This document shows positions 12,246-23,211 of a DNA stretch of 34,180 nucleotides, piece by piece. A program made the position numbers and the translations under genes. The stretch covers positions 99,615 to 133,794 of the forward strand of contig NAOQ01000145.1 in NCBI GenBank assembly GCA_002751075.1, given 5' to 3'. The notes beneath the pieces are model-generated. The model was not told where the DNA came from and searched no databases. It worked only from the letters and a program-made list of their open reading frames with translations. This stretch comes from Ichthyophonus hoferi. Its lineage: Eukaryota; Opisthokonta; Ichthyosporea; Ichthyophonida; Ichthyophonidae. Every line of letters begins with the position of its first letter. The first letter of the stretch is position 1.

Positions 12246-13940
12246 GTAGGCCAAATAAATCATTCGTGGAGGTGCTCAATTGATACAATATTTCACATAA
12301 TCAATTATTAAACTATTATCAGATCAACTAATTACTCATGATCCGCTTGTTATCAGAACTTTGACCTGAACCACGGGTTCATTCGCAGTTATTATCCCAA
12401 CAAAATTGTTCCTTTTAAAACAAGCTATCTATCGGCTCACGAATGACTGAAGACCAAACTCTTATCTGAGATTATAATCTCTTCTGTATGTAGTTTGAGT
12501 GTATTTACATTTGAATCAAGGGATGTGAGGAATCTCATCGTTTCACGTGAATCTACAAAAAGGAAAGCTTTCTAAATTGGCAACTCCAGTCCGTTCTAGA
12601 ACAAAGGTTCAAACCGGATAAACGTATCCGAGTATTGTTGCGTGGCTGTTTTGTGATTCTTTGAGCATCATTCATTGGATTGGTTTATATACTTTGGAAT
12701 GATAATATTTTTCGATCAGGCGCTGCATAACATACTGTTTATTGGTTTTTCCAGTGTGAGTCTTTATCTATACATGTTAACTTTTTTTATATACTTGTAG
12801 CGATGACCAAATCAAGAGTTTGAACTCTGCATATCGAAGCATTTTATGTTTTACGTTACATATGTTCCTGATTTATTCAAGTCCGTGTTCATGTATAATG
12901 CATTTTTACTGATAACATTATGTCTAAAAAAGTTATAAAGTTAGCGCTCTTACATGCTAACATATTTAGGTGTAAAGAAGTGTACTCTATAGTATATATG
13001 AAAGCTAGTGTATATTATGCTGAGTTAAGTCATATTCTTGATGCACTTGCTCTGGAATTATGGGAATCTTGAGAGTCATAGGGATAGGGATCGAAGGAAG
13101 GACATATTTGAGAATAATATTTATGATTATAATGGCCAATCGGAAATAACGGTAACAAAATTGCATAACTGTTTACGGACGGTTCACACTAGTTCTCTCT
13201 TAATCAAAATAATTTGAGAAAGCAAACTTCAAAGATAGTATTTCAGAAAAAAAAAAATTATTTACTTGTCTACTAATAACTGCTAAAACCAATAAAGAAA
13301 AATATCAAAGAACACAAAACGCAATGCTACTTTAAAGTTTTTACAAAATTTAGCGATTCGTTATAATAATTCAAGCATAATTATAATTAGAATCATTTTA
13401 AGTAAGTTAATAGGCTTTACTCTATGTAGAAGCTCAAGTATCCAAAGGGGATTGGTCATTCCAATCTACCTATAATAGGTAACCTTTTAAATATCTCTTA
13501 GGACGACGTCACCAATGTAGGAAAATTCTTTATTATGGTTTAGACATTTTAATGTCTGTGCATTTTTACTTGCTAAAATTGACTAGATTTTACCGAATGT
13601 TTGCTTTCCATCTAATAAATAATATTATCTTAATATTAATTCCTGTCTTTACACAAGTTTACCTTTATTAAGCTGATATTTATATTTGACACGAGTTGAA
13701 TTATACCTAACCAACCTATCCTATTGAGGATTCACAGTCTAAAGTAGTGTTCATAGACACTTGGCTAAAGACGGTAATAATCTAGAGACTCGGAGACTTA
13801 CTATAATTACAATACTTATTAGCTATAATTTTTCCTGAGCTCTTTTTTTAGTATCAACATAAGTTTCTTTAGATAACTCTAATATCACATATATGATTGT
13901 TATAATGGCGTAGTAGACCCGATCGGGATCAGGTGGACTG
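12246..13940. other. Gene-poor spacer, nothing recognised
   Basis: AT-rich, with no exon or element that I can support. A GGTTCAAACC at about 12,608 resembles a tRNA B-box but has no tRNA fold around it. Confidence 0.5.
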
Positions 13941-13946
13941 AAGACG

Positions 13947-13986
13947 TGACGTGTTGGACCCTCTCGATTCTCGATGGTGTATATAA
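13947..13986 (+). promoter_or_regulatory. Candidate promoter of the beta-trefoil membrane-protein gene
   Basis: TGACGT (CRE-like) at 13,947-13,952 is followed by TATATAA at 13,980-13,986, in a locally GC-richer patch about 220 nt before the ATG at 14,202. Only position and motifs support it. Confidence 0.3.
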
Positions 13987-14201
13987 TTAGATCTGAGATG
14001 ATGAGAGATGGCTAATAAGATAAGTTGGCAAGCCTAATTATAACTGGCACTTTAACTATACATCTTAACTTATCACTTTGGTGCTGGGGGTGGTGTGTAG
14101 TAGGTTTTTTTAGATTTGTACATTATTTACGTCGAAGTTCGTCGACACGTACATTCATTGACACATAGTTTTCCATAAATCCAAACATTAACACTTGAAC
14201 T

Positions 14202-15008
14202 ATGACGTCGTCTTTTTTTAGGAGAGGATCTAGCACGACTGGAAATATATCAGGATATTTGAGTGCGGCCCCAGTGGCCTGGCGGATATTAACCCTTACT
14301 TTCGTATGTTTAGCATTATATCCGTTATTTTCATTTTATAACACTACACGGGTCATTGTTCATGTAAAAAAAGTAGTTAATGGAACAGCTATAGATTTCC
14401 AGTTACGCACGGCAACAACTTCTACGAAACCACCTGCCCAAACACCGGCAGCATACAATATGATGGATTTTATACATCCCGAAAAGATGAGAGATCCTCC
14501 ATTCTGTAATGATTCAGACCCCAGCTATGGCATGTTTTTGCAAAACGCTCACAAAAATCAATGCATAACGTACAAAGGCCACGATGCGGTCATGCGAAAA
14601 TGTGATAAACATAAGTCGGTGTTATTTTGCGTTCACAAAACATTACTTCGCATTCAAACAACAACCGGTTTGTGTTTAGGAGTAAAGAATTCTACACAGA
14701 AAGAGGAAGGGGAAGCGGTTATGAGTTTTTATGATGTATCCACCTCCCCAAAGGTACACGAAGAAATACCTTTGTTCTCTTGGATTCCTGGAGGTTTGTT
14801 AGGTATGCAACTCGTTAATAACAACTTCAAGCAGATAAATAATGAAAAACTCCAACAGAAAGATAGACCATTGTGTCTGGATGTTCTCCACTCTCGAAGG
14901 AATGTAGCAGTGATCCAGTGGATGTGTAAGGGCAAGCATAACTATAAACCTACTAACCAACTGTGGTACTGGCTCCGGGAAGAGGATATCTCTAAGGAGC
15001 AGTTATGA
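14202..15008 (+). CDS. Type II membrane protein with ricin-type beta-trefoil domain
   Basis: Intronless frame of 268 residues starting at the first ATG. Residues 1-26 are a basic, Ser/Thr-rich cytosolic tail without a cleavable signal. Residues 27-46 form one hydrophobic segment, a likely signal anchor. Residues 47-100 are a stalk with a Thr/Pro-rich part. Residues about 108-258 look like a beta-trefoil of the ricin B / mannose-receptor cysteine-rich kind: FLQNAHKNQCITY, LRIQTTTGLCLGV, then RPLCLDV...IQWMCKG and a closing NQLWYW (QxW-type motif). Seven lumenal cysteines and four lumenal N-glycosylation sequons (Asn47, 60, 103, 163) fit a secretory-pathway or surface location. The family resemblance comes from motif spacing, so sugar binding is inferred and not shown. 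It stands alone, with about 6 kb of gene-poor DNA on each side. Confidence 0.82.
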   Translation: MTSSFFRRGSSTTGNISGYLSAAPVAWRILTLTFVCLALYPLFSFYNTTRVIVHVKKVVNGTAIDFQLRTATTSTKPPAQTPAAYNMMDFIHPEKMRDPPFCNDSDPSYGMFLQNAHKNQCITYKGHDAVMRKCDKHKSVLFCVHKTLLRIQTTTGLCLGVKNSTQKEEGEAVMSFYDVSTSPKVHEEIPLFSWIPGGLLGMQLVNNNFKQINNEKLQQKDRPLCLDVLHSRRNVAVIQWMCKGKHNYKPTNQLWYWLREEDISKEQL

Positions 15009-15241
15009 AGAGGTCATTATTGTATTGCACGTATATACAAATGTACACTAATGTTTATTTACAGCCTGCTCTACGAGCATCTCCCCACTATTGTATCTGG
15101 ATTGCCTACAAGAGCTGGCATTTTTTTTAAATGAGATTGGTTCAAACATCTTTATTTTCTTTGATTAATTTTAGGTTTTACTTGAGTTGGATATAATTAT
15201 GAATTTAAAAGTCAGGGTAGCTGCAAGCTGCCAAAGATTTA

Positions 15242-15247
15242 AATAAA
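15242..15247 (+). terminator. Candidate polyadenylation signal AATAAA
   Basis: AATAAA lies about 235 nt after the stop of the beta-trefoil gene and is the first convincing signal downstream. Confidence 0.45.
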
Positions 15248-15573
15248 AATAGGATGAAGCCTGCATTTTATTTCTATAGTTGAGGTGCCTTATATCGTAA
15301 GTGGATGTGCATATATGCACCCAGGTTACATATATTTAAACCCACAACTCCCTGTTCTCTACCTAGCACTTGCCACAGATTTAACATAAGGCATATATAT
15401 AGGGCAAGTTGTTAAAGAAGTTGTAAAGGCCAACCAACATACACGACCCTTTTAACTAAACCTTTAAACAGAACTGCCCAGATTCTAGGTACATTCATTG
15501 AAAAGATATTAAATAGACAAAATGGGCCACCATACACACTTGTTTATTGAAATATAAGCACGAGGTGTGTAGT

Positions 15574-15638
15574 GATGTAATGTATGTTGAGTTCGATTTC
15601 ATCAATTACATTACATCTTTTTTTTTTTTTTTTTTTTT
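15574..15638. repeat. 11-bp inverted repeat followed by a 21-T run
   Basis: GATGTAATGTA at 15,574-15,584 pairs perfectly with TACATTACATC at 15,607-15,617. Twenty-one T follow directly to 15,638. Confidence 0.7.
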
Positions 15639-18058
15639 GGCTTACAATTTGGTGAAGTTATACTTATTCTAACTGCTACCTCTGCAATGGATTGATGTTT
15701 ATAGTACCATAAAATAGAACGGCTTTATTCAGATGACCCTTTAGTGATGAGTTGTTTTGGTTCGATCTGCACTATTATTTTCAATCATAAAAACTTACAG
15801 ATAACTTTTTTAATAGAATTTCCAATTATAGTCTTCAATATTATTACCCCAGTAAAAATATTTGATAATTATCTTCTTCATAAAATACATATGACTACAG
15901 GCTGATGTTGGCAACGGCCTAATTATTTTTGATGTTTTTAGTACCACATCTTAAATCGCATACGCATCCAATTATCTTATACCTAGCTCGTAGTTCAGTT
16001 GCACCCTTTATATATATATTATTTATTTATATTGGCATTATTCTAAGCCCAACTGCCAGAACCATATTCTATATTCATTGTAACCCTTTATATATTTAGC
16101 TAATTACACAATTAGGCAGGCAAAAACATATTGAGACTGAGAAATACAAGAGTATATATCATAAATGATAATGTATATGCAACCTGAAATAGCAGCTATT
16201 TTTAGTTATTATTAATAGTTGTCCTTGATAAACATTGACGCTTGATGTGATGGATAAAACGTTTGTCCTTTATGTAAGGAGCTAATCTCAAAGGTATGTT
16301 ATTATAAACTTTTTCAAAGGAAACACTATTCATTTTATTGGCTCTAAATGCACTCAGAGCGCGTATTTAATCATCCAATGGGATTTGTATCTCTTCTTCA
16401 CCAATGTGGGTCCAATTGGATTTTAAGATCTAGTTTGCCATCGGTATTTAAGTAGGTATTTAAGTAAAATAGAGCCCCGATCAGTTAATTGTTATCTATA
16501 AATATTTTCAAATAAAAAACGTTAGGAAATCATTATAATTTACTCTATAAAATGTATAATATTATTAAATTTATTAAACATAACTTTCGTTCATTTACTT
16601 ATAAATATAGCTAAGCAAAGAGAAAAAAAACAATAATTGCATTGGTTTGGTTCAAACTATGAAGCCAACAACAACTGAGGTTATTCATTGCGCCTCAAGC
16701 TCTAATTATTTTTCCAGTTCTCAATCTACTCTAACAGATAATGTAATTCAAGTGTAAGCAAATTGCTACTATATGAGATTATAACAATATATACTAACAA
16801 ATATGTATAGAGAAAAATTGGAAGTGAACGAGAGAAAAACATTGTAGAAAAAGAAATAGTAAAAGAAGATAGCATGAGAAATCCAATCTACTATTTAATG
16901 GGACTATTACTAGCACTTAAGGGGTGCATCAGTCTGATATCTATACTTTAAAATTTGGCTAAAAAACAATACCGAGTAATAAACCAAAAAAGTACTGAGA
17001 GAAATACGTCCTTTAAAAAAAGGTAAAACTATAGAAAGAACGCATTCGCAGAGAGAGTCGCCATTAGTATTTTGACTGTTTACAGGTTTTGAGACTTCTT
17101 AGTAAATGTAAAATGCATGAACAACTGAAAGATCTTGTATAGTTACCGAAATTATTTTTAAAAAGCATTTAGTTCGTGGTGTAATAAACATTATGCGCAG
17201 GTATTGTCTTTATACCTCGTCTTAATGAGTAGCAGTATAATTGAAAGATACTTTATCTTGACCTGATGAGATTGATAAATTTGACCGCAAAATGTACACA
17301 TCTATAATGGATGATAGATAACAATTTCGGGCGTTCAAGCGCCTGTACTTGGAATTTTAGGGTATTAAGGTATTTTTAAATATTCTATGTTATGTTGTGT
17401 GATGGACGCCGTCTGTAAATATAATAGTAATAATAACTTGATTGATATATTATCCTACTTACAAAGTAATAAGAATGAACTGAAAAGATAGGGAATTCCT
17501 TGTGTACCTATTGAAGTACTTCAAGGTGCATGTATGCCTTGATCCCCAATACATAGGCAATGGGTCCAATGCAGGTTTTGGGCTTATCAGGATGCAGAAA
17601 AAAACATAAAGCGCATTAACTAATAAAGGTCCTGGCTGCACAAACCATATGCAGCCCCCATACCCGGTTATACGCGGCAGCCCTGTATGCCTGTGTACGT
17701 GTACACTAGCGTTATAGGTAAATACGAATACATTCGTGACTCACAAAGCTTTGCATTCATTTATTATTTGTTGAGCAATATCATAATATACATCTAGCCC
17801 CATTATACAACACTCAATTGGCGACCCCGAAACCTGCGGACAAGTCGCTAGAACTAACACAGTTTGCTATAATTATGATAAAAAATGTTGGGATATAGAG
17901 TAAAACAAATAAATTGAGATAGTATCTGTAACTCTCATAGATTTATAGCAAATGAGTTTGCCATTACATTTCCCTAAACCCCATAGGCCGTATGCATCAA
18001 CATTATGGGATGAACAGTACGGTGGAAAGCATTTTAATTTATATTATTATTAGCTGAT
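15639..18058. other. Gene-poor spacer
   Basis: AT-rich, with no supported exon. CCAAT/ATTGG pentamers are frequent (nine in 16,001-17,000). It holds the second copy of repeat B near 17,824-17,880. Confidence 0.45.
17824..17880 (+). repeat. Dispersed repeat B, copy 2 (possible LTR-element leader)
   Basis: CGACCCCGAAACCTGCGGAC is followed by AAGTCGCTAGAAC and CACAGTTTGCTATA, matching 10,516-10,572. It is preceded by CAATTGG, which again recalls an LTR end plus primer-binding region. Confidence 0.4.
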
Positions 18059-18529
18059 TTATCGCCAATTCACTAAAATATAAGTACACAGATTCGCAAT
18101 TATTTGCAAATATTCAACAACATTAAGACAATAAAAAGCATATGCCACAATCACCTGTATATGTAGAGTAATAATCCATAAAGTGAGAATTAAAATAGGA
18201 ATAAAGGAGATTTGAAGAACCATTAAGCCAAATAAAGATACAAATCTTAATATTTTAAAATAATCAAATTGTGTTGAGTGATGTGCACTATGATAGACTA
18301 CGAGCCTGCAAAGGATAAACGTTAATTTGGAAAAGAGTGATATTCCATACTTCATTTTTTTAAGGGGACAATATTGAACTTTTTGGACATTATAATTGAG
18401 AAAATGTGGCTGACGTAAATCTTTAGTGCGTGATATAATATAAATGTGAGGAACCTGAGATTTCAGTTTGGCTAAGAAGCCGTTTTGGTGATTTGGAAAA
18501 TTGCGCCTGAGCGCGGTTAGAGACGTCAC
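18059..18529 (-). CDS. Unrecognised long open frame, possibly not a gene
   Basis: About 156 codons are open on the minus strand, longer than expected by chance at this base composition. The frame has no ATG at its 5' end (it opens with GTG), so it would need an upstream exon or a later internal ATG. The second half is very hydrophobic, with two or three possible membrane segments around FVSLFGLMVLQISFIPILIL. No family was recognised. An AT-rich frame of this kind is often hydrophobic without being coding, so this is a weak candidate. Confidence 0.18.
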   Translation of the reverse strand: MTSLTALRRNFPNHQNGFLAKLKSQVPHIYIISRTKDLRQPHFLNYNVQKVQYCPLKKMKYGISLFSKLTFILCRLVVYHSAHHSTQFDYFKILRFVSLFGLMVLQISFIPILILTLWIITLHIQVIVAYAFYCLNVVEYLQIIANLCTYILVNWR

Positions 18530-18832
18530 TTATGACTATTTCACTAAGTGAGTCTTTAAACCATTTTTCTATACAGTACCCCTTACGAGTGGTCTCGTTT
18601 ATATTGTTATTAGGTTCCGAATATGTGGATTTCCCCATAACCAGTTCTAAATCTTATAATATGTATAACCGTTTATTCGTGATAGTAAGTCAACGTGTTG
18701 ACAAAGAAAAATACAATAAGCAACTATTTATTTCGATATCAAGGATAGAATGATTATAAGGATTGGTTATAATTACCAGAATAAAAATATATCCAAAATT
18801 GATCTATAAGAAATTTAGTCTAGTAAGTAATA

Positions 18833-19602
18833 CGTTGGAACCAAAGCGTTCAATGTTTTTTCTATATTTTTTATTACAGTTTATTTTCTTTATGATACTG
18901 TACTGCGCTTGGGGAAAAGCCAGCACAAGCACATTAATAATCAGTCTTGTTTTAGTTAATCGAATACCGTTTTATCATAAGTAGATCAAATTTTTCCAGT
19001 ATATGAACATTTTTACATCAATAAGGAAATAAGTTAATTTGCCATCTACACAAGGACACAATAGTATTTAAGTATGGTGGTAAGATCGGACAATTCTAGC
19101 GGGTCTCTATGACCTATGGGGAGTTGAATTACCCAATAATAATGTTTACAATCAATTCCATTTAAAACAGTGAACCAACCCAACAGGGGTTAATCATTAT
19201 TGATAAAGATCGAAAAAATGTATAAAAGGAACAAAAAACAACTAATAAAAGATACTGTTCTCAATTGTCAACATTTACTGCTTAATCTATGCGTTTTATA
19301 TTATGTTTGTAGCTGTCAAAGAGTTTGAAGTAGATGATTCAGAGACTGTACTAGAATGCCAACTAGTTGAGTCTGATTTTTATTCTTCCAACGATAATAA
19401 TACCGTAGCTATACACAGTCACAATTAGATCGTAGTTATTACCTATACAATATACCGCCGGGTAAAAAACTAAAAGCTTCTATATTTATTGATCAACAGA
19501 GAGAGATTCAAAAGCAGCTAACTAGAGCTTAAGCTTTTCCTCTACCTGACGACGATCACCTAATAGAACTCGATACAATAGATACTAGTCCTATTTATAA
19601 TA
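18833..19602 (+). mobile_element. Solo-LTR-like element, family A, copy 3
   Basis: It begins CGTTGGAACCAAAGCGTTCA and ends near ...CTATTTATAATA. It carries the GATCGGACAATTCTAGCGGG module (about 19,084-19,103), a TATAAAAGGAAC box at 19,221 and the shared frame from ATG 19,303 (MFVAVKEFEV). It lies in the opposite orientation to copies 1 and 2. At about 770 bp it is the longest of the three. It is degraded and LTR-only. Confidence 0.55.
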
Positions 19603-21286
19603 TAATATATCATCTATATCAACACATGCAGCTATTTTTAGGTAGCTACTCTAAAGGTAATATAGTATATAAGCAATAAGAAAGAAAGTATAAATAGCAA
19701 AACAGAACTCGTGGTTCATTTAAGTTTCCAAGATAGCCAAAGCTGGCACCCTGTACTTGCTTTTATACTAGATTACTTTTTATTATTTCAAGTCGAGATT
19801 GATCCATCGATTTCCAGTCAGAATTAATCATATACTTTATAACTTGTAGAAGCAAAAGGTTGCGTCTTCAGGGATCAGACACGCAATCATAATTTAATTA
19901 TAATTTTTCAATTATATTATTGTGTTCAATGTTTGAATATAGAGTCCATATTATTAATATATTAACCAGGTGAGTAATACCTCTTGTTTTAACTCGGGCA
20001 AAATACATTATTGGCAGCCAATTCGATTGAATGTGAGGTATATAGTTCATTGGTTAACTATTTTTAGTCCAGTTCGGGACTATGAAATTGCGGTTCAGGT
20101 AACTTAGTTTGACTTGCAAAATACCGTACAATGGGTCTACCCTACGATTAAGATTTAGTACTGATAGACGAGTAAATCCAAGATATATATATATTAAATG
20201 AAGTTATATGCTGAATTACTGATGAAAAAATATTTTCCCTTTAACAGTAAAGCCTTGACTGACCCTATATGTCGGATTGCTACTTCTATTATTTGGAATA
20301 TGAAATATAAGCGTCTATCTTAAATATTGAGTTGAGTTGAGTAAGTTACTCATTCAAAGTGACTCGGCTCGGTTAGAGCATGAAATTGAGGAATCTTAAA
20401 TGAATAAAGCCAATAACGGACTATTATATCAATTGCAGATTTCTTTTAGAATAATCATCGAATTTGGTTAAAAGCACGACAGTTCTAAACTTCGTACCAA
20501 AAATAAACAATATGCAATAGGACTTAAAATGGGGCACAAGTTGGGTTCAATACTAGTCGATTGCTGCTTCTAGTCATGTTCATGATATTTTTACATTAAT
20601 GTAGTCTGGGGATAGCTGACGATATGTCTATAATGGCCATGCAAACTCATCAATTTACCTTAACGTTACTGCAGGTTGACCGACCTGAAATACCAAACGT
20701 TCCGGTTTATCCTACTATGGGTTTCGGGTTAGTTACCCAATCCGACATAGGTTTTTCACTGGTCTAGTCCAATAATGTCATGGATCAGCAGTTTGATGTT
20801 ATTGATCAACGAATGAAATCACGTCAGGTAATACTATACTGACCTCTGATCAAACGAAATACTTTCAACAAAATAGTATATATATTAGCGGCCATTAGTT
20901 ATACACTATCCTTAATTATACATTATGGTTTTACTCTAATTTTGGTTTTTAAGGCTAAAATAACTGCAATATTGTATATATTGATGTAAATAATGGACTT
21001 ATCTCTCACCAATTTCTCAATGTTGTTGTTTTCTTTTGTTATTTGGTCAAGGCCCACATGCCTTCCTGATAAATATTTGTATGTTTAGTGATGGAATCGA
21101 TCAAGAGGTTTTCTTCAATGGTCCATCAAAAAATGCGTCACCCTATTCTTTCTAATAATTTAGCTTCTTATTCTCCATAACTGAATAGTAAGCTATAGTA
21201 ATCACTGCTGTGTCAGCGATCATTTCCAGTGTTCACAAACCTTGAGTTTTTTTTTTGAAGTCGGAAAGTTAATATCTATTGATCTC

Positions 21287-21289
<3 letters not shown>
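19603..21289. other. Gene-poor spacer, nothing recognised
   Basis: AT-rich, with no supported exon, RNA gene or complete element on either strand. Confidence 0.45.
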
Positions 21290-21317
<28 letters not shown>

Positions 21318-22054
21318 NNNNNNNNNNNNNNNNNNNNNNNNNNNNNNNNNNNNNNNNNNNNNNNNNNNNNNNNNNNNNNNNNNNNNNNNNNNNNNNNNNN
21401 NNNNNNNNNNNNNNNNNNNNNNNNNNNNNNNNNNNNNNNNNNNNNNNNNNNNNNNNNNNNNNNNNNNNNNNNNNNNNNNNNNNNNNNNNNNNNNNNNNNN
21501 NNNNNNNNNNNNNNNNNNNNNNNNNNNNNNNNNNNNNNNNNNNNNNNNNNNNNNNNNNNNNNNNNNNNNNNNNNNNNNNNNNNNNNNNNNNNNNNNNNNN
21601 NNNNNNNNNNNNNNNNNNNNNNNNNNNNNNNNNNNNNNNNNNNNNNNNNNNNNNNNNNNNNNNNNNNNNNNNNNNNNNNNNNNNNNNNNNNNNNNNNNNN
21701 NNNNNNNNNNNNNNNNNNNNNNNNNNNNNNNNNNNNNNNNNNNNNNNNNNNNNNNNNNNNNNNNNNNNNNNNNNNNNNNNNNNNNNNNNNNNNNNNNNNN
21801 NNNNNNNNNNNNNNNNNNNNNNNNNNNNNNNNNNNNNNNNNNNNNNNNNNNNNNNNNNNNNNNNNNNNNNNNNNNNNNNNNNNNNNNNNNNNNNNNNNNN
21901 NNNNNNNNNNNNNNNNNNNNNNNNNNNNNNNNNNNNNNNNNNNNNNNNNNNNNNNNNNNNNNNNNNNNNNNNNNNNNNNNNNNNNNNNNNNNNNNNNNNN
22001 NNNNNNNNNNNNNNNNNNNNNNNNNNNNNNNNNNNNNNNNNNNNNNNNNNNNNN

Positions 22055-22083
<29 letters not shown>
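21290..22083. other. Assembly gap between poly-T runs
   Basis: There are 28 T at 21,290-21,317, 737 N at 21,318-22,054, and 29 T at 22,055-22,083. Both contig ends stop in the same homopolymer, so the gap length may be an estimate and sequence may be missing or duplicated. No coding call should cross it. Confidence 0.95.
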
Positions 22084-22085
<2 letters not shown>

Positions 22086-23211
22086 CATTATGAAAAGTTT
22101 CCAAGTTTAATGCATTCTAATACTATTGGGATACGAGCGCCAGATTGTGATTTATCACTTATAAGACTATATAGTTTAGTCATTGGAAAAGCTTTTCAAT
22201 TAGATGGAATTACGGATTCCAAATTTATTTAGTAAATTTAGGCTAAAAAATCATGTTAGTTTTAAATTATTTCCTATTGGATAATATAAAAGTTACATAA
22301 ATAAATTTATGCCTATTTGCTTAATTTGTATTCAAAATAATCAAGCCATCCAATTGCATTTGAACTCTTGCCATCCAGTTCGCCATCACCATCAATAGAA
22401 TCAGTGCACTGCCTAATTTATAATAATGGCACCAAGGATATTCAATAATCTGATTGGTTTTGATGACGCGATTTCTAGTGGAGCTGTCCGCACCTCGAAC
22501 TTTACGAGTGAGAGCAGGTAAAAAGCACCAAATATTCGTTAAATATTTAGAAATATATATTCATATCAATTTTTATAAATTAAATAAAACTATTTTAACA
22601 TTATTGTTAAGAAGTAAATTTATATGTCGGTTGAGAGGTTCTTCAATAAGTTGTACTTGGCTTAGGCTTGGACTAAAAGCAATGGTGTTAAGATCGCTTG
22701 GCAAAAAGCTGACCAATTGATAATGCGATATGCACAAACCCTAAGCAATTAGCGGCGACAATTGAAGTGCATCTATTGACTAGCACTTGCACTTCTCGTA
22801 CTTGGTTTGTTTTTATGTATTCGAACATCATTCTTGTATACCAAGTATTGTCGTGAAGTTACGTTGTTATTTTACTCTCTTTGCAGAGATTGATCGGGTC
22901 AGAGCCTTTTTTTATACTGCTTGGCAATTATTACTATTTTACATATCTGTTTCAAATTGAAGATAATTTTGAGCAAATAGCAGATAGTAACACCTTACTA
23001 AGTATCATTTTAATGTTAATTGACAGCAAAAAGACTGATTTTCAACAGATTCTGATACATAGAATATTATCATTTGACTACTCAAGATTAGCTTTAAGTG
23101 CCAGCTTATGGATTAATTTGATATTGAAAGATTACAAGTTCTAGTCTTAGTTAGTGTAGGATCAGTTTTGTTATTATACTTGTTAAGTCTTCCGGGACTT
23201 TTTGGAAAAAT
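22084..23211 (+). promoter_or_regulatory. Upstream region of the tyrosinase gene with a possible 5' noncoding exon
   Basis: A strong acceptor-like sequence (TTACTCTCTTTGCAG) ends at 22,886, so the first coding exon may extend 5' from 23,212 to 22,887 as untranslated sequence. A donor-like AGCAG|GTAAAA near 22,517 follows CCAAT-type boxes (GATTGGTTTTGATGACGCG, about 22,452-22,470), compatible with a short leader exon. A frame from 22,887 to 23,144 is open without an ATG at its start and is more likely untranslated. All of this is inference. Confidence 0.3.

Noticed and set aside
12600-12625. GGTTCAAACC, like a tRNA B-box, as evidence for a tRNA or SINE
   Set aside because: No matching A-box at the right distance and no cloverleaf pairing could be found around it.
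21220-22104. Long frames across the N run
   Set aside because: They are made of unknown bases flanked by poly-T or poly-A and are artefacts of the gap.
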